From Cyrtodaria siliqua (Eukaryota; Mollusca; Bivalvia; Adapedonta; Hiatellidae): 64,000 nt of DNA. The notes beneath the pieces were generated by a model that made no database searches, was not told the origin of the DNA, and saw only the letters and a program-made list of their open reading frames with translations. The stretch is taken from contig JAWPHD010000001.1 of the NCBI GenBank assembly GCA_037043455.1, positions 930,001 through 994,000 of the forward strand. The letters run 5' to 3'. Shown here in pieces: positions 11,014 to 22,620 of this stretch. The position numbers were made by a program, and so were the translations under genes. Numbering within the stretch: position 1 is the stretch's first letter; each line of letters opens with the position of its first letter.

Positions 11014-12975
11014 TATGCATACAAGCAAATACATGCATTCAAGCAAATGCATGCATTTAAGCAAATACATGCATTCAAGCAAATATATACATTCAATCAA
11101 ATGCATGCATTCAAGTAAATATATGCATTCAAGCAAATACATGCATTCAAGCGACTACATGCATTCAAGTAAATACATGCATTTAAGCAAAAACATACAT
11201 TCAAGCAAATACATGCATTCAAGCAATTACATGCATTTAAGAAAATACATGCATTCAAGCAAATACATGCATTCAAGCAAATACATGCATTTAAGAAAAT
11301 ACATGCATTCAAGCAAATACATGCATTTAAGCAAATACATGCATTCAAGCAAATATATACATTCCATTAAATTCATGCATTCAAGCCAATACATTCATTT
11401 AAGCAAATACATGCCTTCAAGCAAATACATGCATTCAAGCAAATACATGCATTCAAGCAATTACATGCATTTAAGAAAATATATGCATTCAAGAAAATAC
11501 ATGCATTCAAGCAAATACATGCATTCAAGCAATTACATGCATTTAAGAAAATACATGCATTCAAGCAAATACATGCATTTAAGCAATTACATGCATTTAA
11601 GAAAATATATGCATTCAAGCAAATATATACATTCCATTAAATTCATGCATTCAAGTCAATACATTCATTTAAGCAAATACATGCCTTCAAGCAAATACAT
11701 GCATTCAAGCAAATACATGCATTCAAGCAATTACATGCATTTAAGAAAATACATGCATTCAAGAAAATATATACATTCCATTACATTCATGCATTCAAGC
11801 CAATACATTCATTTAAGCAGATACATGCCTTCAAGCAAATACATGCATTCAAGCAAATGCATGCATTTAAGCAATTACATGCATTTAAGAAAATACATGC
11901 ATTCAAGCAAATACATGCATTCAAGCAATTACATGCATTTAAGAAAATATATACATTCCATTAAAATCATGCATTCAAGCCAATACATTTATTTAAGCAA
12001 ATACATGCCTTCAAGTGGCTACATGCATTCAGGCAAATACATGCATTCAAGCAAATACATGCATTCTAGCAAATACATGCATTCAAGCAATTACATTCAT
12101 TCAAGCAAATACATGCCTTCAAGCGACTACATGCATTCAGGCAAATACATGCATTCAAGCAAATACATGCATTCTAGCAAATATATACATTCCATTAAAT
12201 GCATGCGTTCAAGCCAATACATTCATTTAAGCAAATACATGCATTCAAGCAAATACATGCATTCAAGCAATTACATGTATTTAAGAAAATACATGCATTC
12301 AAGCAAATACATGCATTTAAGCAAATACATGCATTCAAGCAAATATATACATTCCATTAAATTCATGCATTCAAGCCAATACATTCATTTAAGCAAATAC
12401 ATGCATTCAAACAAATATATGAATTCAAGCAAATGCATGTATTTAAGCAAATACATGCATTCAAGCAAATATATACATTCCATTAAATTCATGCATTCAA
12501 GCCAATACATTCATTTAAGCAAATACATGCATTCAAGCAATCACATGCATTTAAGAAAATACATGCATTCAAGCAAATATATACATTCCATTAAATTCAT
12601 GCATTCAAGCCAAAACATTCATTTAAGCAAATACATGCATTCAAGCAAATACATGCATTCAAGCAATTACATGCATTTAAGAAAAAACATGCATTCAAGC
12701 AAATACATGCATTCAAGCAAATATATACATTCCACTAAATTCATGCATTCAAGCAAATACATGTATTTAAGCAAATACATGCATTCAAACAAATATATAC
12801 ATTCCATTAAATTCATGCATTCAAGCCAATACATTCATTTAAGCAAATACATGCATTCAAGCAAATACATGCATTCAAACAAATATATGAATTCAAGCAA
12901 ATGCATCCATTCAAGTAAATTCATGCATTCAAGTAAATACTTGCATTCGAGCAAATACTTGCATTCCAAACTAAT
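11014..12975. repeat. 18-bp minisatellite, about 109 units, open for 667 codons
   Basis: The unit is close to ATGCATTCAAGCAAATAC. Nearly all length changes are whole units, so one forward frame (ATG at 11015, stop ending 13018) stays open for 667 codons and would encode repeats of MHSSKY with variants such as MHLRKY, MHSIKF and MHSSQY. A higher-order block carrying the variant word TATATACATTCCATTAAAT recurs about ten times, for example near 11350, 11625, 12345 and 12470. Parts of the reverse strand are also open. There is no signal peptide, promoter or splice context, so I read it as a satellite rather than a gene. Confidence 0.9.
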
Positions 12976-13059
12976 AACAATTAGAAAGATAAAACGTATT
13001 GCAAAACTACACATGTAAACTGGTTAACATAAGGGGCACCGCATGCGAACTGTAGAAAT

Positions 13060-13385
13060 AAAAGTCGAACAGGAAATATAGCATTTAAGGAACACGGTCA
13101 GCCAAAAACACAGAAATAAACAATAAATACAAAGATGAATAATATTCAAGATATGAAACATAAACGAGTTGACAATAGGGCTACGTTGGAAAAGCCAGTA
13201 AAGAAATAGGTCGTTGATGGTTTAAAACAGGTTCTAGGGTGCACCAAACCTCACTCTTACCCTGTTGTCATACCAGTACAACGGAACAGCGTAAATAACA
13301 TATATCGCCGTCAGGTTACATTGTAGACGTCATGCTTACCTAGTGTCGTCTCAATTAAACGGACGATGTAAATAAAGAAGTACAC
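13060..13385 (-). repeat. Naiad 3' end repeat, minus copy
   Basis: AAAGTCGAACAGGAAATATA at the left, TTCTAGGGTGCACCAAACCT in the middle and GTAAATAAAGAAG at the right give a near full-length minus copy. The internal hairpin section is partly deleted. It directly follows the minisatellite, so the satellite is bracketed by two same-orientation ends of this family. Confidence 0.7.
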
Positions 13386-13744
13386 CCAGATGATCATGAA
13401 TAAGTGAATATAAAATAGCAGACAGCCATAAGGTATGTACTTAATCACTTGGCAGACCACATAGCAACAAAAGTATACGCCGTGAAAGGAAGCGACTAGA
13501 CCTGATTAAAGACAATTATTTAACGTCACCATTAGTTGTCGGCTTATGTACCAGCCGATTATGATACTTGATATAAAAGATATATAGATGTATACGTTGA
13601 CAAACTAACATTATATGCATGTGTCTATATGTATTTACTGTACAACTAGACTAAAGAATAATAACCGTGAATGTATCATTGAAGAGCTATTTACCTTTTT
13701 AAATATGGTGTACGAGAATGCACATGTTCATTATTTAATAAATA
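13386..13744. other. Noncoding stretch
   Basis: No gene or repeat family recognised. Confidence 0.35.
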
Positions 13745-13990
13745 GTGAAAAGGGGATCCCTTGGAAGCAAAGAAAACACAAACAAGAAAGAAAAGTAGCA
13801 GACCCGGTTTTATTGAGCCTGTTCCTGAGAGATAATATATATACTCATCTAGCTTAAGCGGTATTCTATTTGAAAGACACAATGGATGTGATTGATGATC
13901 CCAAAGGAACAGCAAGTATTAGCACTACTGGTTTGTAGTCGGTGCGACCTTTTAAAACAGGTTATGGTATCCCCGCGTGTCCGACAATCG
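13745..13990 (+). repeat. Two-hairpin repeat, subfamily b, partial
   Basis: The copy starts with CTTGGAAGCAAAGAAAACAC, then AGTAGCAGACCCGGTTTTAT, TGAGCCTGTTCCTGAGAG and a degraded second hairpin ending in TCTAGCTTAAGCGG. The first stem is weakened here by substitutions. The tail (AGTCGGTGCGACC) matches related tails at 15455 and 30765. Confidence 0.6.
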
Positions 13991-15044
13991 TATAAGGAAA
14001 TATAACTGAAAGTTTAGACGAGTCTCTCCATTCACCTTGAAAGTTCAAGTTCGTAAAGAAACGAATTCAACAGAAGTATGTTATCAGAAATTTATTATAA
14101 AAAACGCGTTTCCCTCAGTGAGAATAATTCATAATACTATCGTTCAGTATAAAGTAGTATGAAACAAAATGCAGCCGAGCTTCATTCGCTTTTAACTGAA
14201 ACTCACAATTACATTATATTTACTCAATGTGAAACTGACCCCCCTGGAAAATATGTCCAAACTATCGAACTTAAAGAGGACGATTTGCAAGTCGGATCAT
14301 CATATAAACCTGACTGACCCCACATTCTTCCTAGAGGTTCATTTGCAAACCCAATAACTAATTTATTTTATCGATGTTCATTCTTTTGGAGTATTTTGTG
14401 GATGTTGTACTTAACTAGATTAGATGCCAAATTATATGCATCGTTGACGAATGAATACAGTTTCGAAGACTGTCGGCCATATATTCAATCACGATCAGAC
14501 TTTTAAATTGGTTTGTTACAAATTGAATAAATGTTTACTATGAACTTTATCTGTTCTTTCAATCTTGCTGTTAATTAATATTGATGGTTATGACCTTGTT
14601 TTTCACACTGGGGACATAAATATGTAGTTTTTTTCAAATAAGATCATCTTTATATATAAGTATTGAATACATGATTGTTTGATGTTGAATTGCTTTATGT
14701 TCAAATTACAACTGTTTTCTTCCAGTACAGTTATTATGAATTCATCTAATAAAGTACACGATTTTCTGATTGTACGCTCGATAAAATGTCGACAAGCAAA
14801 GACAAATAATGTACTCATGGGGCGTACTTTCTTAGAACGTATTCTGAATTAATGTATAGATTAATACCATTAATAAAGATATAATTGCCCGTGGGTATGA
14901 AGCTGAAACGGCACGGGCAATGGGGATTCTCTAGGATTATAATGCTATGGCAGTCTTCATTTCGAAGTTGAATTATTTGCCTTTTGTTTTCGATAGCCTT
15001 ATATGTGTTCGATCAATTGTCTTACGTAAATTATGGTATCATTA
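13991..15044. other. Noncoding stretch
   Basis: No gene, RNA or repeat recognised. A 71-codon minus ORF at 14603-14818 shows nothing informative. Confidence 0.35.
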
Positions 15045-15400
15045 GTATAGAAGTCGAACAGGAAATGCAGCTTTCATAGAACACAGTACACCCCGGCCAA
15101 AACACGCCAAAGGACAAACATGAATGACAATGTTAACAACGAATAAAGGCATAGGACGTCACAATCACAAAAAGGGTTGAAAATAGGACTTCCGCCTTTG
15201 AACGGTCAGTGGCAAAAAAGGCCGCTGCTTGGGTGTTTAAACCAGTTTCTAGGGTGCACCAAACCTCACACTTACCCTACTGTCGTCCCAATAAAACGTG
15301 ACAGTGTAAATAAAGAAATCCTCGCCATGAACTATTCTCTAACCAACAAGGCAGCAACAATAGGCAATATAAGTAAAACACAAATATATTCTAATTTAAA
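15045..15400 (-). repeat. Naiad 3' end repeat, near full-length minus copy
   Basis: The copy runs from GAAGTCGAACAGGAAATGCA through GAACGGTCAGTGGCAAAAAA and AGGGTGCACCAAACCTCACA to AACCAACAAGGCAGCAACAA and GGCAATATAAGTAAAACAC. The hairpin CAGTGGC/GCCGCTG is kept with one G-U type change. Confidence 0.8.
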
Positions 15401-15454
15401 GCAAAAGAGAATGGACTTGATGATCGCAAAAGACCAGTAAATAATACCAGTTAT

Positions 15455-15545
15455 ACAGATATGTAGTCGGGGCGACTTTTTTACGGCGCCCCACAGCACT
15501 AAACAAACGTTAGTGTGAATGGTGCTAGTGTCAAGTCAGGATCAC
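15455..15545 (+). repeat. Tail fragment of the two-hairpin subfamily b repeat
   Basis: TGTAGTCGGGGCGAC and CACTAAACAAACGTTAGTGT match the segment that follows the first unit at 30765-30820. The hairpins themselves are missing. Confidence 0.5.
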
Positions 15546-16329
15546 TTTATTTGCAAATTTGTTGCTTAACAATTTCTGTCACAAAACAGTATATTTCCGA
15601 AAAGGTTGAGCTTTGGCTTAAAGTAAACCGATTCTCCTATCTATTTGTTTGACCATATAGTAATGTGAAATATAATAATAGCAACAATCTTAATTACACA
15701 GTAAAACTAATTGGACGGCGCCAGATTGTCGTGTTTCCCTTTACTATGATGACTGTTATAGAGTATGCTGTAATCTTGTCAGCAGTGGAAACTCCTTAAT
15801 CTTTTCCGCAGGAGAAATTCAATACCGATGTATATATTATATGCAAACGGAAATTGTACAATGTAGATGAATGTAATGAGCATAATGATATATGATATTC
15901 TGTACTTTTAGTTTTAGTTAACCCATAATGTTCATAGTAAACTCGTTTTGTAACAATATATCTAAATTAATATGAAAACTCCTGTTATATTCAAGTAATA
16001 ATTTTGACATATATTGTCGTAGTTTATCGAGATTGAGAGGATTTAGGAGACAATCAAGGGCAATTTAAAAGATGATTAAGGAAATAACGAAACAGAATGA
16101 AACAGAAGTTAATTGAATAAAATACGTAATTGCCAGTTTGTGAAGACATTAAGTTAACACCAGCTGCCATAACTAGAATATGGTATATAATTATCTCCGT
16201 CTGTTTTTACTTAAAGATATATCTCGGAAGAAAATCATCCGAAAGAAAATGTTATAAGTCCACCAGGAAGAGTAGCACTCACAGAATACAGTCACTCCAA
16301 CAGGTATTTAAAGTATTGTCGTGCCCTCA
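15546..16329. other. Noncoding stretch
   Basis: Nothing recognised except short AT-rich sequence. Confidence 0.35.
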
Positions 16330-16530
16330 ATGGTTTGTTCTCGTGTTGCTCTGGCTTCTGCCAAGTCATTGAGAACATTCTTTGTGACTTTCGAGGCTAT
16401 TTTCGTTTTGTATTTATATATATACCCGAGCATTATTGTAGTTTACTTATATTGACTATTTATGCTGCCTTGATGGTTAGAGAATAGTTCATGGCGGGGA
16501 TTTCTTTATTTACGCTTTAGAAAAGGAGGA
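16330..16530 (+). repeat. 5' part of the Naiad 3' end repeat
   Basis: TGCTCTGGCTTCTGCCAAGT at about 16350 and TGCTGCCTTGATGGTTAG near 16463 match the region that is coding at the C-terminus in the 29600-30500 copy. The copy ends at TTTACGC before the GTGAGGTTTGG section. Confidence 0.6.
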
Positions 16531-16599
16531 AGGTTACCAGATACTCTTAATTTTTATTACCAACAAAATGAGAAATTGTAAGCAGTTGTAAATACCTCA

Positions 16600-18450
16600 G
16601 TATTGTGTTCACACCAGGTGGGGCTTTCAATGAAACGGATAACATGTTGGCCGGACATTCATTAAAGGCTATATTCCAGATAAATAAATATTTAAACAAA
16701 TGTATTGAATTATCTCCTAATCATACATTTGATTTATTTGATAAACTAATCGCACCTATATTAATTACTCAGCCGAAGTATGGGGATTTAATAAAGGTAA
16801 ACAAGTAGAAATGACACATTTAGGTTTTTGTAAACGTTTATTGGGGGTTAAATTAACAAGAGTATGATTAAGAACCTTTGGAAACGGCCGAGCACGACAC
16901 ATACGAAATATTGCAGTCTCGGTTTGATTGAGACTGTTCATGAGAGGTAGAAAAATATGCTAGCTACCGCTCACGCCCTCTAGCTCCGGGTTGAGCAGAA
17001 CTCAATATTCATAAAAATCAACAGTACAAACTTTTAACCATCCAGAAGATGGCAAGCATATGGCGGTGGATATAGCAATATTGGTATCTTTATTTCATCC
17101 CCTATATCCAGCGGCGTATAGTCTCAGGATCTAATAAAATTGTATAACCCGAAGAGCGAAATAAACATAAAGGAATTTAATTTGGAGAAGCGATTATGAA
17201 GCCTGCGTATCACTAGTAACAGCAAAACGACTAAATTAAAAAGCAGACAACATATCCTATGAGTGGTTAAAAATACCCAGAGCCTTTTATCGGCCGGAGT
17301 AGTCTAACCACCGAATCGAAAATTAAGTAAGAAAACAAAAGAAATTAAAAATGTACCACCGATCACTAAATATAAGTATCGGGCTCAACAGTCTCCAAAG
17401 ATCGAATGAATAACAATACTGACTGCAAGCGCGGGGAGACGTTTTACTGCCGCCACACTGCACAAGCAACGCCACTGTGCTATATAAAAGAGTATGATAA
17501 AGAAACTTTGGAAACGGCCGAGCACGACATACGACATATTGCAGTCTCGGTTTGATTGAGACTGTTCATGAGCGGTAGTTAAATATGCTAGCTACCGCTC
17601 AAGCCCTCTAGCCCCGGGTTGAGCAGAACTCAATATTCATAAAAATCAACAGTACAGCATTTTAACCATCCCGAAGATGGCAAGCATATGGCGGTGGATA
17701 TAGCAATATTTAACCCAAAATAGCTTTATATACGATGAAACTGGAAGACTGAATTACATAAACAAAAGGTATCATATAATTATAAACTACTGGTTAACAT
17801 TATGTGCAACTAGCGATACGAAATTCACAAAGATAGTTTATAATATATTAAGAAACGATGATGAAAGGCAAATAAATAAAATAAATTGGGTCTCGCAAAT
17901 TAGACATTTGTTATTAACACTTGGTTATTATGAAGTATGGCTAGCTGAGGGAGTTGGTAATAGGGACCTGTTTCTCACTGTTTTCAAACAACGCTTCGAT
18001 GACGTATTCAAGATTGGAATACCCAATTAAACGATTCTACTAGAGCATTATTTTATAGGACAATTGCAGTCTTTATCAGTAATTATTTAAATACAAACCA
18101 TATCTTTATATTTTAAATAACTCCAAATTACGCTATGCTTTTTCAAGACTTAGACTCTCTTCTCACAGATCGGAAGTAGAGTGCGGACGTTGGAGAAAGC
18201 CTATAAGTGTGCCTTTTCTTGAAAGGACATGCAGACAATGCCAGTGCATTGAAGACGAATATCATTTCGTTATTGACTGCAAAAAGTATACAGAGTTAAG
18301 AAAATCGTACATATAACAATACTATTGGGAAAAAAACTACATGAAGTTCGTTCAATTATTAAATAGCGAGAACAAAATCGAAATGATGAAATTAGGATTA
18401 TAGGTATATAAGGCTTTTGATATTATAACTATTTTGAACAAATATTGAAC
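16600..18450 (+). pseudogene. LINE non-LTR retrotransposon, C-terminal part of ORF2, interrupted
   Basis: From about 16600 the frame encodes FTPGGAFNETDNMLAGHSLK, IFQINKYLNKCIEL and FDKLIAPILI, a region seen after the RT domain in mollusc LINEs. It breaks at 16857 (FCKRLLGVKLT) and resumes at 17715 (QNSFIYDETGR). Further on it gives WRKPISVPFLERTCRQCQC and EDEYHFVIDCKKY, the Cys/His zinc-binding end typical of LINE ORF2 proteins. Several frameshifts and stops are present. RT catalytic motifs lie upstream and are missing. The exact clade cannot be decided by eye. Confidence 0.75.
16858..17709 (+). mobile_element. Small LTR-like element carrying the two-hairpin motif, inserted in the LINE
   Basis: A segment of about 224 bp (16858-17081) is repeated in the same direction at 17488-17709, with about 406 bp between. 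Both begin AAGAGTATGAT and end GGTGGATATAGCAATAT. The host LINE reads on across the insertion, with TTAAC at 16853-16857 and 17710-17714 as a probable 5-bp target duplication. Each direct repeat contains the two-hairpin motif. The interior has no coding capacity. The base just after the first repeat is TGGTATC, which could be a primer-binding-like site, but the repeats do not have TG...CA ends. Confidence 0.65.
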
Positions 18451-18899
18451 ACGATTTAATTTATTTATCGATGAAATTCGAAAAAAATAATAATAAATAT
18501 ATAAATAAAAATATATCCCTTGTGTGGTCCAAAATAAGATTTTTATAAGTAATGTATTTTTATATTTAACATATGTGGTAGATCTCTCCCGGTGGAATAG
18601 TTGCTGTGTTGCTTTTATTCCATGAAATACAGATAGTAGTAGTTATTTATACTGCTGTTAACACTTTAAGATAACGATTTTTACTTCCAATTGAAAATAT
18701 AACAAATAAAAACAAACCACTAAAATTCGGTTATATATTACGGTTCAAATTAATTTCAACGTAAAGTAAACTTGCTAACACATACCTTTAACTTTTGTAT
18801 GAATAGTACCGAATGTATTCTATGGTATTGAAATGTTTTCTTATTCTAAGTACATGTACTAACAACATGCCACCTAACCACATTTATTTGCAATCTATT
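18451..18899. other. AT-rich noncoding stretch
   Basis: No gene recognised. It lies between the LINE remnant and the Naiad RT remnant. Confidence 0.35.
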
Positions 18900-20160
18900 A
18901 TGTAAACATGTTCATGGGCCATAGAGTGAAGGACATTCATCAAACGGTTCCAGCCTTAAAGGATTTAGGAACACGTTGTCATAAAGTCCACCTCCCGTCT
19001 TGTCGTTGCACAGTTACAGAGGAAAGCATATTTGCAAACTGTAGAAGGGTCTACAACTAAGTATGTAGTGTGCCGCAGAAGACTTCGGTCGTAACCACTG
19101 CTTATAATTTTTTTAATAATTTTTAAGTCACATCTCCATAAAAGACGGGTTGTGATAAACCTTGTCGCAGAAGTGTTTTAAGATTGCCATTATATTTGTC
19201 GAGCAGATCAGTGTTACGATAACACAAATTAGAACCCTCTCGGAGGAGTTTTTCAGTAATGTTAAGATTAGAAAGGTTGAATTCCTCAACACGGCTACAA
19301 GCTCTGGCAAAACGAATAAACTGAGAAATATTCACGCCATATGAAACAGTAGTGGGATATTCCCATCTAAATGTAGATAATTCACAATATCGAAATCAAC
19401 ATCATCTCTCTTATCATAAAAAGTATGAAAGGAGAAATTAATTTTAGTTATTACTACTCCATCGTTTTCAATAGAACGATGTTAATCATGAAACGTAAAG
19501 ACAGGATATCTTCATTGAGTTTCAGTAGTGGAGGATAAATATTAGGAACCAAAGAAGAAAATAAATGATTATCCAAACTAAGTGTATCATCCAGATAGCG
19601 TGAGGTATTATTAAAACCGTCGATGATATCCGCTTGTGGTCTGGAGAAAGGCCTAACATATAACACGTTCATAGCAATATAAAAACAAATCTGCGACAAG
19701 GCGTGCACAGTTAGTATCCATAGGAATGCCAACGGTTTGCTTATAAACGAAATTTCCAAGCCTGACGCAAAGAATTTCCAATAAGAATGATAGTGATTCA
19801 CAGATTTGTTGACAAGTCCATCAAGTGTAACTGTGTAAACAGGGATCACTGTTGGTAAAAATACCCAAGTGTTGTTACAGGCTAAAAAAGTAATTTGTTC
19901 CCTGGCGAAAGTTTTTTTTTTGTATAAGAGCTTTTAGTTTTTCTTTTATAAGGTTATGCGGCAAAGTAGTGTAAAGTGTAGAAAAGGCACACGTAGATAA
20001 TGATGACACTTGAGATAGATTACGTAGTTTGTTAAGAACCTCGCCAAAATTTGTACTGACCAGAATAAATTTATACCAGAGTTTGCACAGGCTTTTCTCA
20101 CAAAACAACTGCTCTTTAACTGCTCTGAGGCAAAATGTTAAAAGTTTGGAGATGATCCCA
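18900..20160 (-). pseudogene. Naiad-type reverse transcriptase, minus, broken
   Basis: Reading leftward from 20160: FILVSTNFGEVLNKLRNLSQ, FSTLYTTLPHNLIKEKLKAL, a damaged middle, FNNTSRYLDDTLSLDN (RT motif C, YLDD) with IYPPLLKLNED, then a KRDDVDFDIVNYLHLDG-like segment, FIRFARACSRVEEFN, NLKTLLRQGLSQPVFYGD, and a C-terminal piece with WTL followed by TGA at 18979-18981. At least four frameshifts separate these. The order is palm to thumb to C-terminus of one RT. The same C-terminal TGA appears in two other copies (see findings). The upstream edge abuts a minisatellite. Confidence 0.75.
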
Positions 20161-20229
20161 AATTATTTTAATTGGTAATGACCTGCACATCAAAAACTTC
20201 TCTGTCCTAATATGTCGTTAATGTATTGA

Positions 20230-20880
20230 AAACGATGTAAAATGTATATGGCATAGTAGTATAAATGTATATGGCATAGTAGTATAAATGTCTATATGGC
20301 ATAGTAGTATAAATGTCTATATGGCATAGTAGTATAAATGTCTATATGGCATAGTAGTATAAATGTCTATATGGCATAGTAGTATAAATGTATATGGCAT
20401 AGTAGTATAAATGTCTATATGGCATAGTAGTATAAATGTATATGGCATAGTAGTATAAATGTATATGGCATAGTAGTATAAATGTATATGGCATAGTAGT
20501 ATAAATGTATATGGCATAGTAGTATAAATGTATATGGCATAGTAGTATAAATGTCTTCTGTAATGTATATGGCATAGTAGTATAAATGTCTTCTGTAATG
20601 TATATGGCATAGTAGTATAAATGTCTTCTGTAATGTATATGGCATAGTAGTATAAATGTCTTCTGTAATGTTTATGGCATAGTAGTATAAATGTATATGG
20701 CATAGTAGTATAAATGTATATGGCATAGTAGTATAAATGTATATGGCATAGTAGTATAAATGTCTTCTGTAATGTATATGGCATAGTAGTATAAATGTCT
20801 TCTGTAATGTATATGGCATAGTAGTATAAATGTCTTCTGTAATGTATATGGCATAGTAGTATAAATGTCTTCTGTACTTC
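20230..20880. repeat. Minisatellite with 23, 25 and 35 bp unit types
   Basis: All units share ATGGCATAGTAGTATAAATG and differ in the joining piece: TAT, TCTAT or TCTTCTGTAATGTAT. Types are clustered (25-bp units first, then 23-bp, then 35-bp, then mixed). Long open frames on the minus strand are products of the repeat. The array lies between a minus Naiad RT (18900-20160) and a plus Naiad 3' end (20925-21200). Confidence 0.9.
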
Positions 20881-20924
20881 TTCTTATGACTGCAGTGGCA
20901 TAATGTATATGTGTATCGTTTTCA

Positions 20925-21200
20925 AATTTCTCTGGATGTGGACTTTATTTTGTAAGTGTGAGGTTTGGTGCACCCTACAACTGGGTTTAAACCCATCGGC
21001 CTTTTTTGCCACTGACCGTTCCAAGGCAGTCGCCCTATTGTCAAGAAATATAAAAATATCGGACAACCTATTTTGTGTTTGTCACGTCTTATGCCTTTAT
21101 TTTTATTAACATTGCAATTCATGTTTGTCGCTTGCCTGTATTGGGGTATATTGTGATCTGTGCAAGCTGCATTTCCTGTTCGACTTTTATACTTATTTTC
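20925..21200 (+). repeat. Naiad 3' end repeat, plus copy
   Basis: It contains AAGTGTGAGGTTTGGTGCAC, CCACTGACCGTTCCAAGGCA and the end GCATTTCCTGTTCGACTTTT. The upstream coding-derived part is missing. Confidence 0.75.
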
Positions 21201-21274
21201 ATTGTAAGACATTTCCTTTAAATGTGATGTGTTTTTATTTACGCTGTCAAAGACAGGATAATAGTGAGGTTGTG

Positions 21275-21430
21275 TTCACCGTTCCAAGTTGATAATACCG
21301 TCTTCACCACTCATTGTGTTGTGTATTGTCATTTTCGTTGTACATTTAGTTTGCTCTTTGTTTGTGCCATTGCATGTGATTTCTAGAGGACTATTTTTCT
21401 CATTTAGGCAGATTAGAAGGACACAAATCG
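21275..21430 (+). repeat. Unnamed repeat shared with 32150-32320
   Basis: TTGTGTATTGTCATTTTCGT and TTTGCTCTTTGTTTGTG match the plus-strand sequence at about 32190-32250, followed by GTGATTTC...AGGAC in both. Origin unknown. It may be another part of the same retroelement family. Confidence 0.5.
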
Positions 21431-21594
21431 AATATAGATATTACTGCTATTGCATTTTATCTCGACTATTAGAAAAGGCAAAATGAAAATAAATGAGTTT
21501 TAGCCAGGCCATTAACTATCTAATATTAGAATCAGTTTCATTACACTGGCGGAAACCAACTGACACTTCTTAAATCGGGTGTGAAAGCATCATC

Positions 21595-22146
21595 CAAGTG
21601 ACCTAGTGTTCTTGATAAAATTTGCAATAAACGTCAAGTTTCATCTATTAGCACTTATGACTTCTCTACACTATACACAACCTTACCACATCACCTTACC
21701 AAAGACAAGCTTATTGCTCTTATTAAACAAACATTCGCTAGGGAAAATACTACATTTTTGGCCTGTAATAATATTAAAGCGGTGTTTTACTAACGGCAGT
21801 TTAGACAATTACACTATGTGGACTTGCCAACAAATTTGTGAAGCACTCATCTTCCTATTCGATAATATTTTTGTCAGGTATGGAACGACCGTTTATAGAC
21901 AAATTGTTGGTATCCCTATGGATACGAACTGTGCACCCCTTGTCGCAGATTTGTTTTTATATTGCTATGGAAGAGATTTCATGTTGAGTCTTTCACCAGA
22001 TATACAGGAAGATGGTAATGAGGCCTTTAATGACACCTCTCGGTATCTGGATGACATATTAAACATTGACAACCCTTTGACAACCTTGACAACCCTTTCT
22101 TTTCTACTATGGTTAATAATATATACCCTAAAGAACTTCAACTTAA
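21595..22146 (+). pseudogene. Naiad-type reverse transcriptase, N-terminal half
   Basis: The frame gives STYDFSTLYTTLPHHLTKDK, a one-base frameshift near 21785, then TMWTCQQICEALIFLFDNIF, YRQIVGIPMDTNCAPLVADL and the motif C FNDTSRYLDDILNIDN (YLDD at about 22044-22055). It stops at NIYPKELQLN where 305 bp of another Naiad 3' end is inserted, then continues from 22452. Confidence 0.8.
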
Positions 22147-22451
22147 TGCTGCCTTGTTGGTTAGAGATTAAATCATGACGGGCATTTCTTTATTTACACT
22201 GTCCTGTTTTAATTGGTTGACAGTAGGGAAAGTGTGAGGTTTGGTGCACCCTAGAACCGGTCTAAACCCCCAGTGGCCTACTTTGCCACTGACCGTTCCA
22301 AGGCGGTAGCCCTATTGTCAACCCTTTAATGTTTGTGATGTCGTTTCTATTTTTTATTACTTTTGCCTTTTCGTTTGCGTATTTGTTTTTGTGTTTTGTG
22401 GTTGACTGTCGTCCTTGAATGCTGCTTTCCCTGTCCGATATTTTTATTCTT
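22147..22451 (+). mobile_element. Naiad 3' end fragment inserted into a Naiad RT
   Basis: The fragment runs from TGCTGCCTTGTTGG to CTGTCCGATATTTTTATTCT. The interrupted gene reads through if the fragment is removed. CTTAA stands at 22142-22146 and again at 22452-22456, a likely 5-bp target duplication. This is a 5'-truncated insertion of the family into one of its own members. Confidence 0.75.
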
Positions 22452-22620
22452 CTTAACAAAGCTAATATTTCTGATACTAATGCTTCTTTTCTTGATTTAC
22501 ATCTCTCCATTGAAATGGTGAAATAATTAGCAAAATATATGACAAGCGAGGTGATTTTAATTTTGATATTGTTAATTATCCCCATTTAGATGGGGATGTT
22601 TTCTTTGTATAATCAATTAA
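22452..22620 (+). pseudogene. Naiad-type RT, continuation after the insertion
   Basis: It encodes LNKANISDTNASFLDLHLSI, then after a frameshift KIYDKRGDFNFDIVNYPHLD. Homology is lost near 22600. Confidence 0.75.

Noticed and set aside
12015..12230. Additional ORFs in the 18-bp array on both strands
   Set aside because: These are register shadows of the minisatellite.
20317..20854. Long minus ORFs (MPYTLQKTFILLCHIH-type repeats)
   Set aside because: They are products of the 23-35 bp minisatellite with no conserved start or context.
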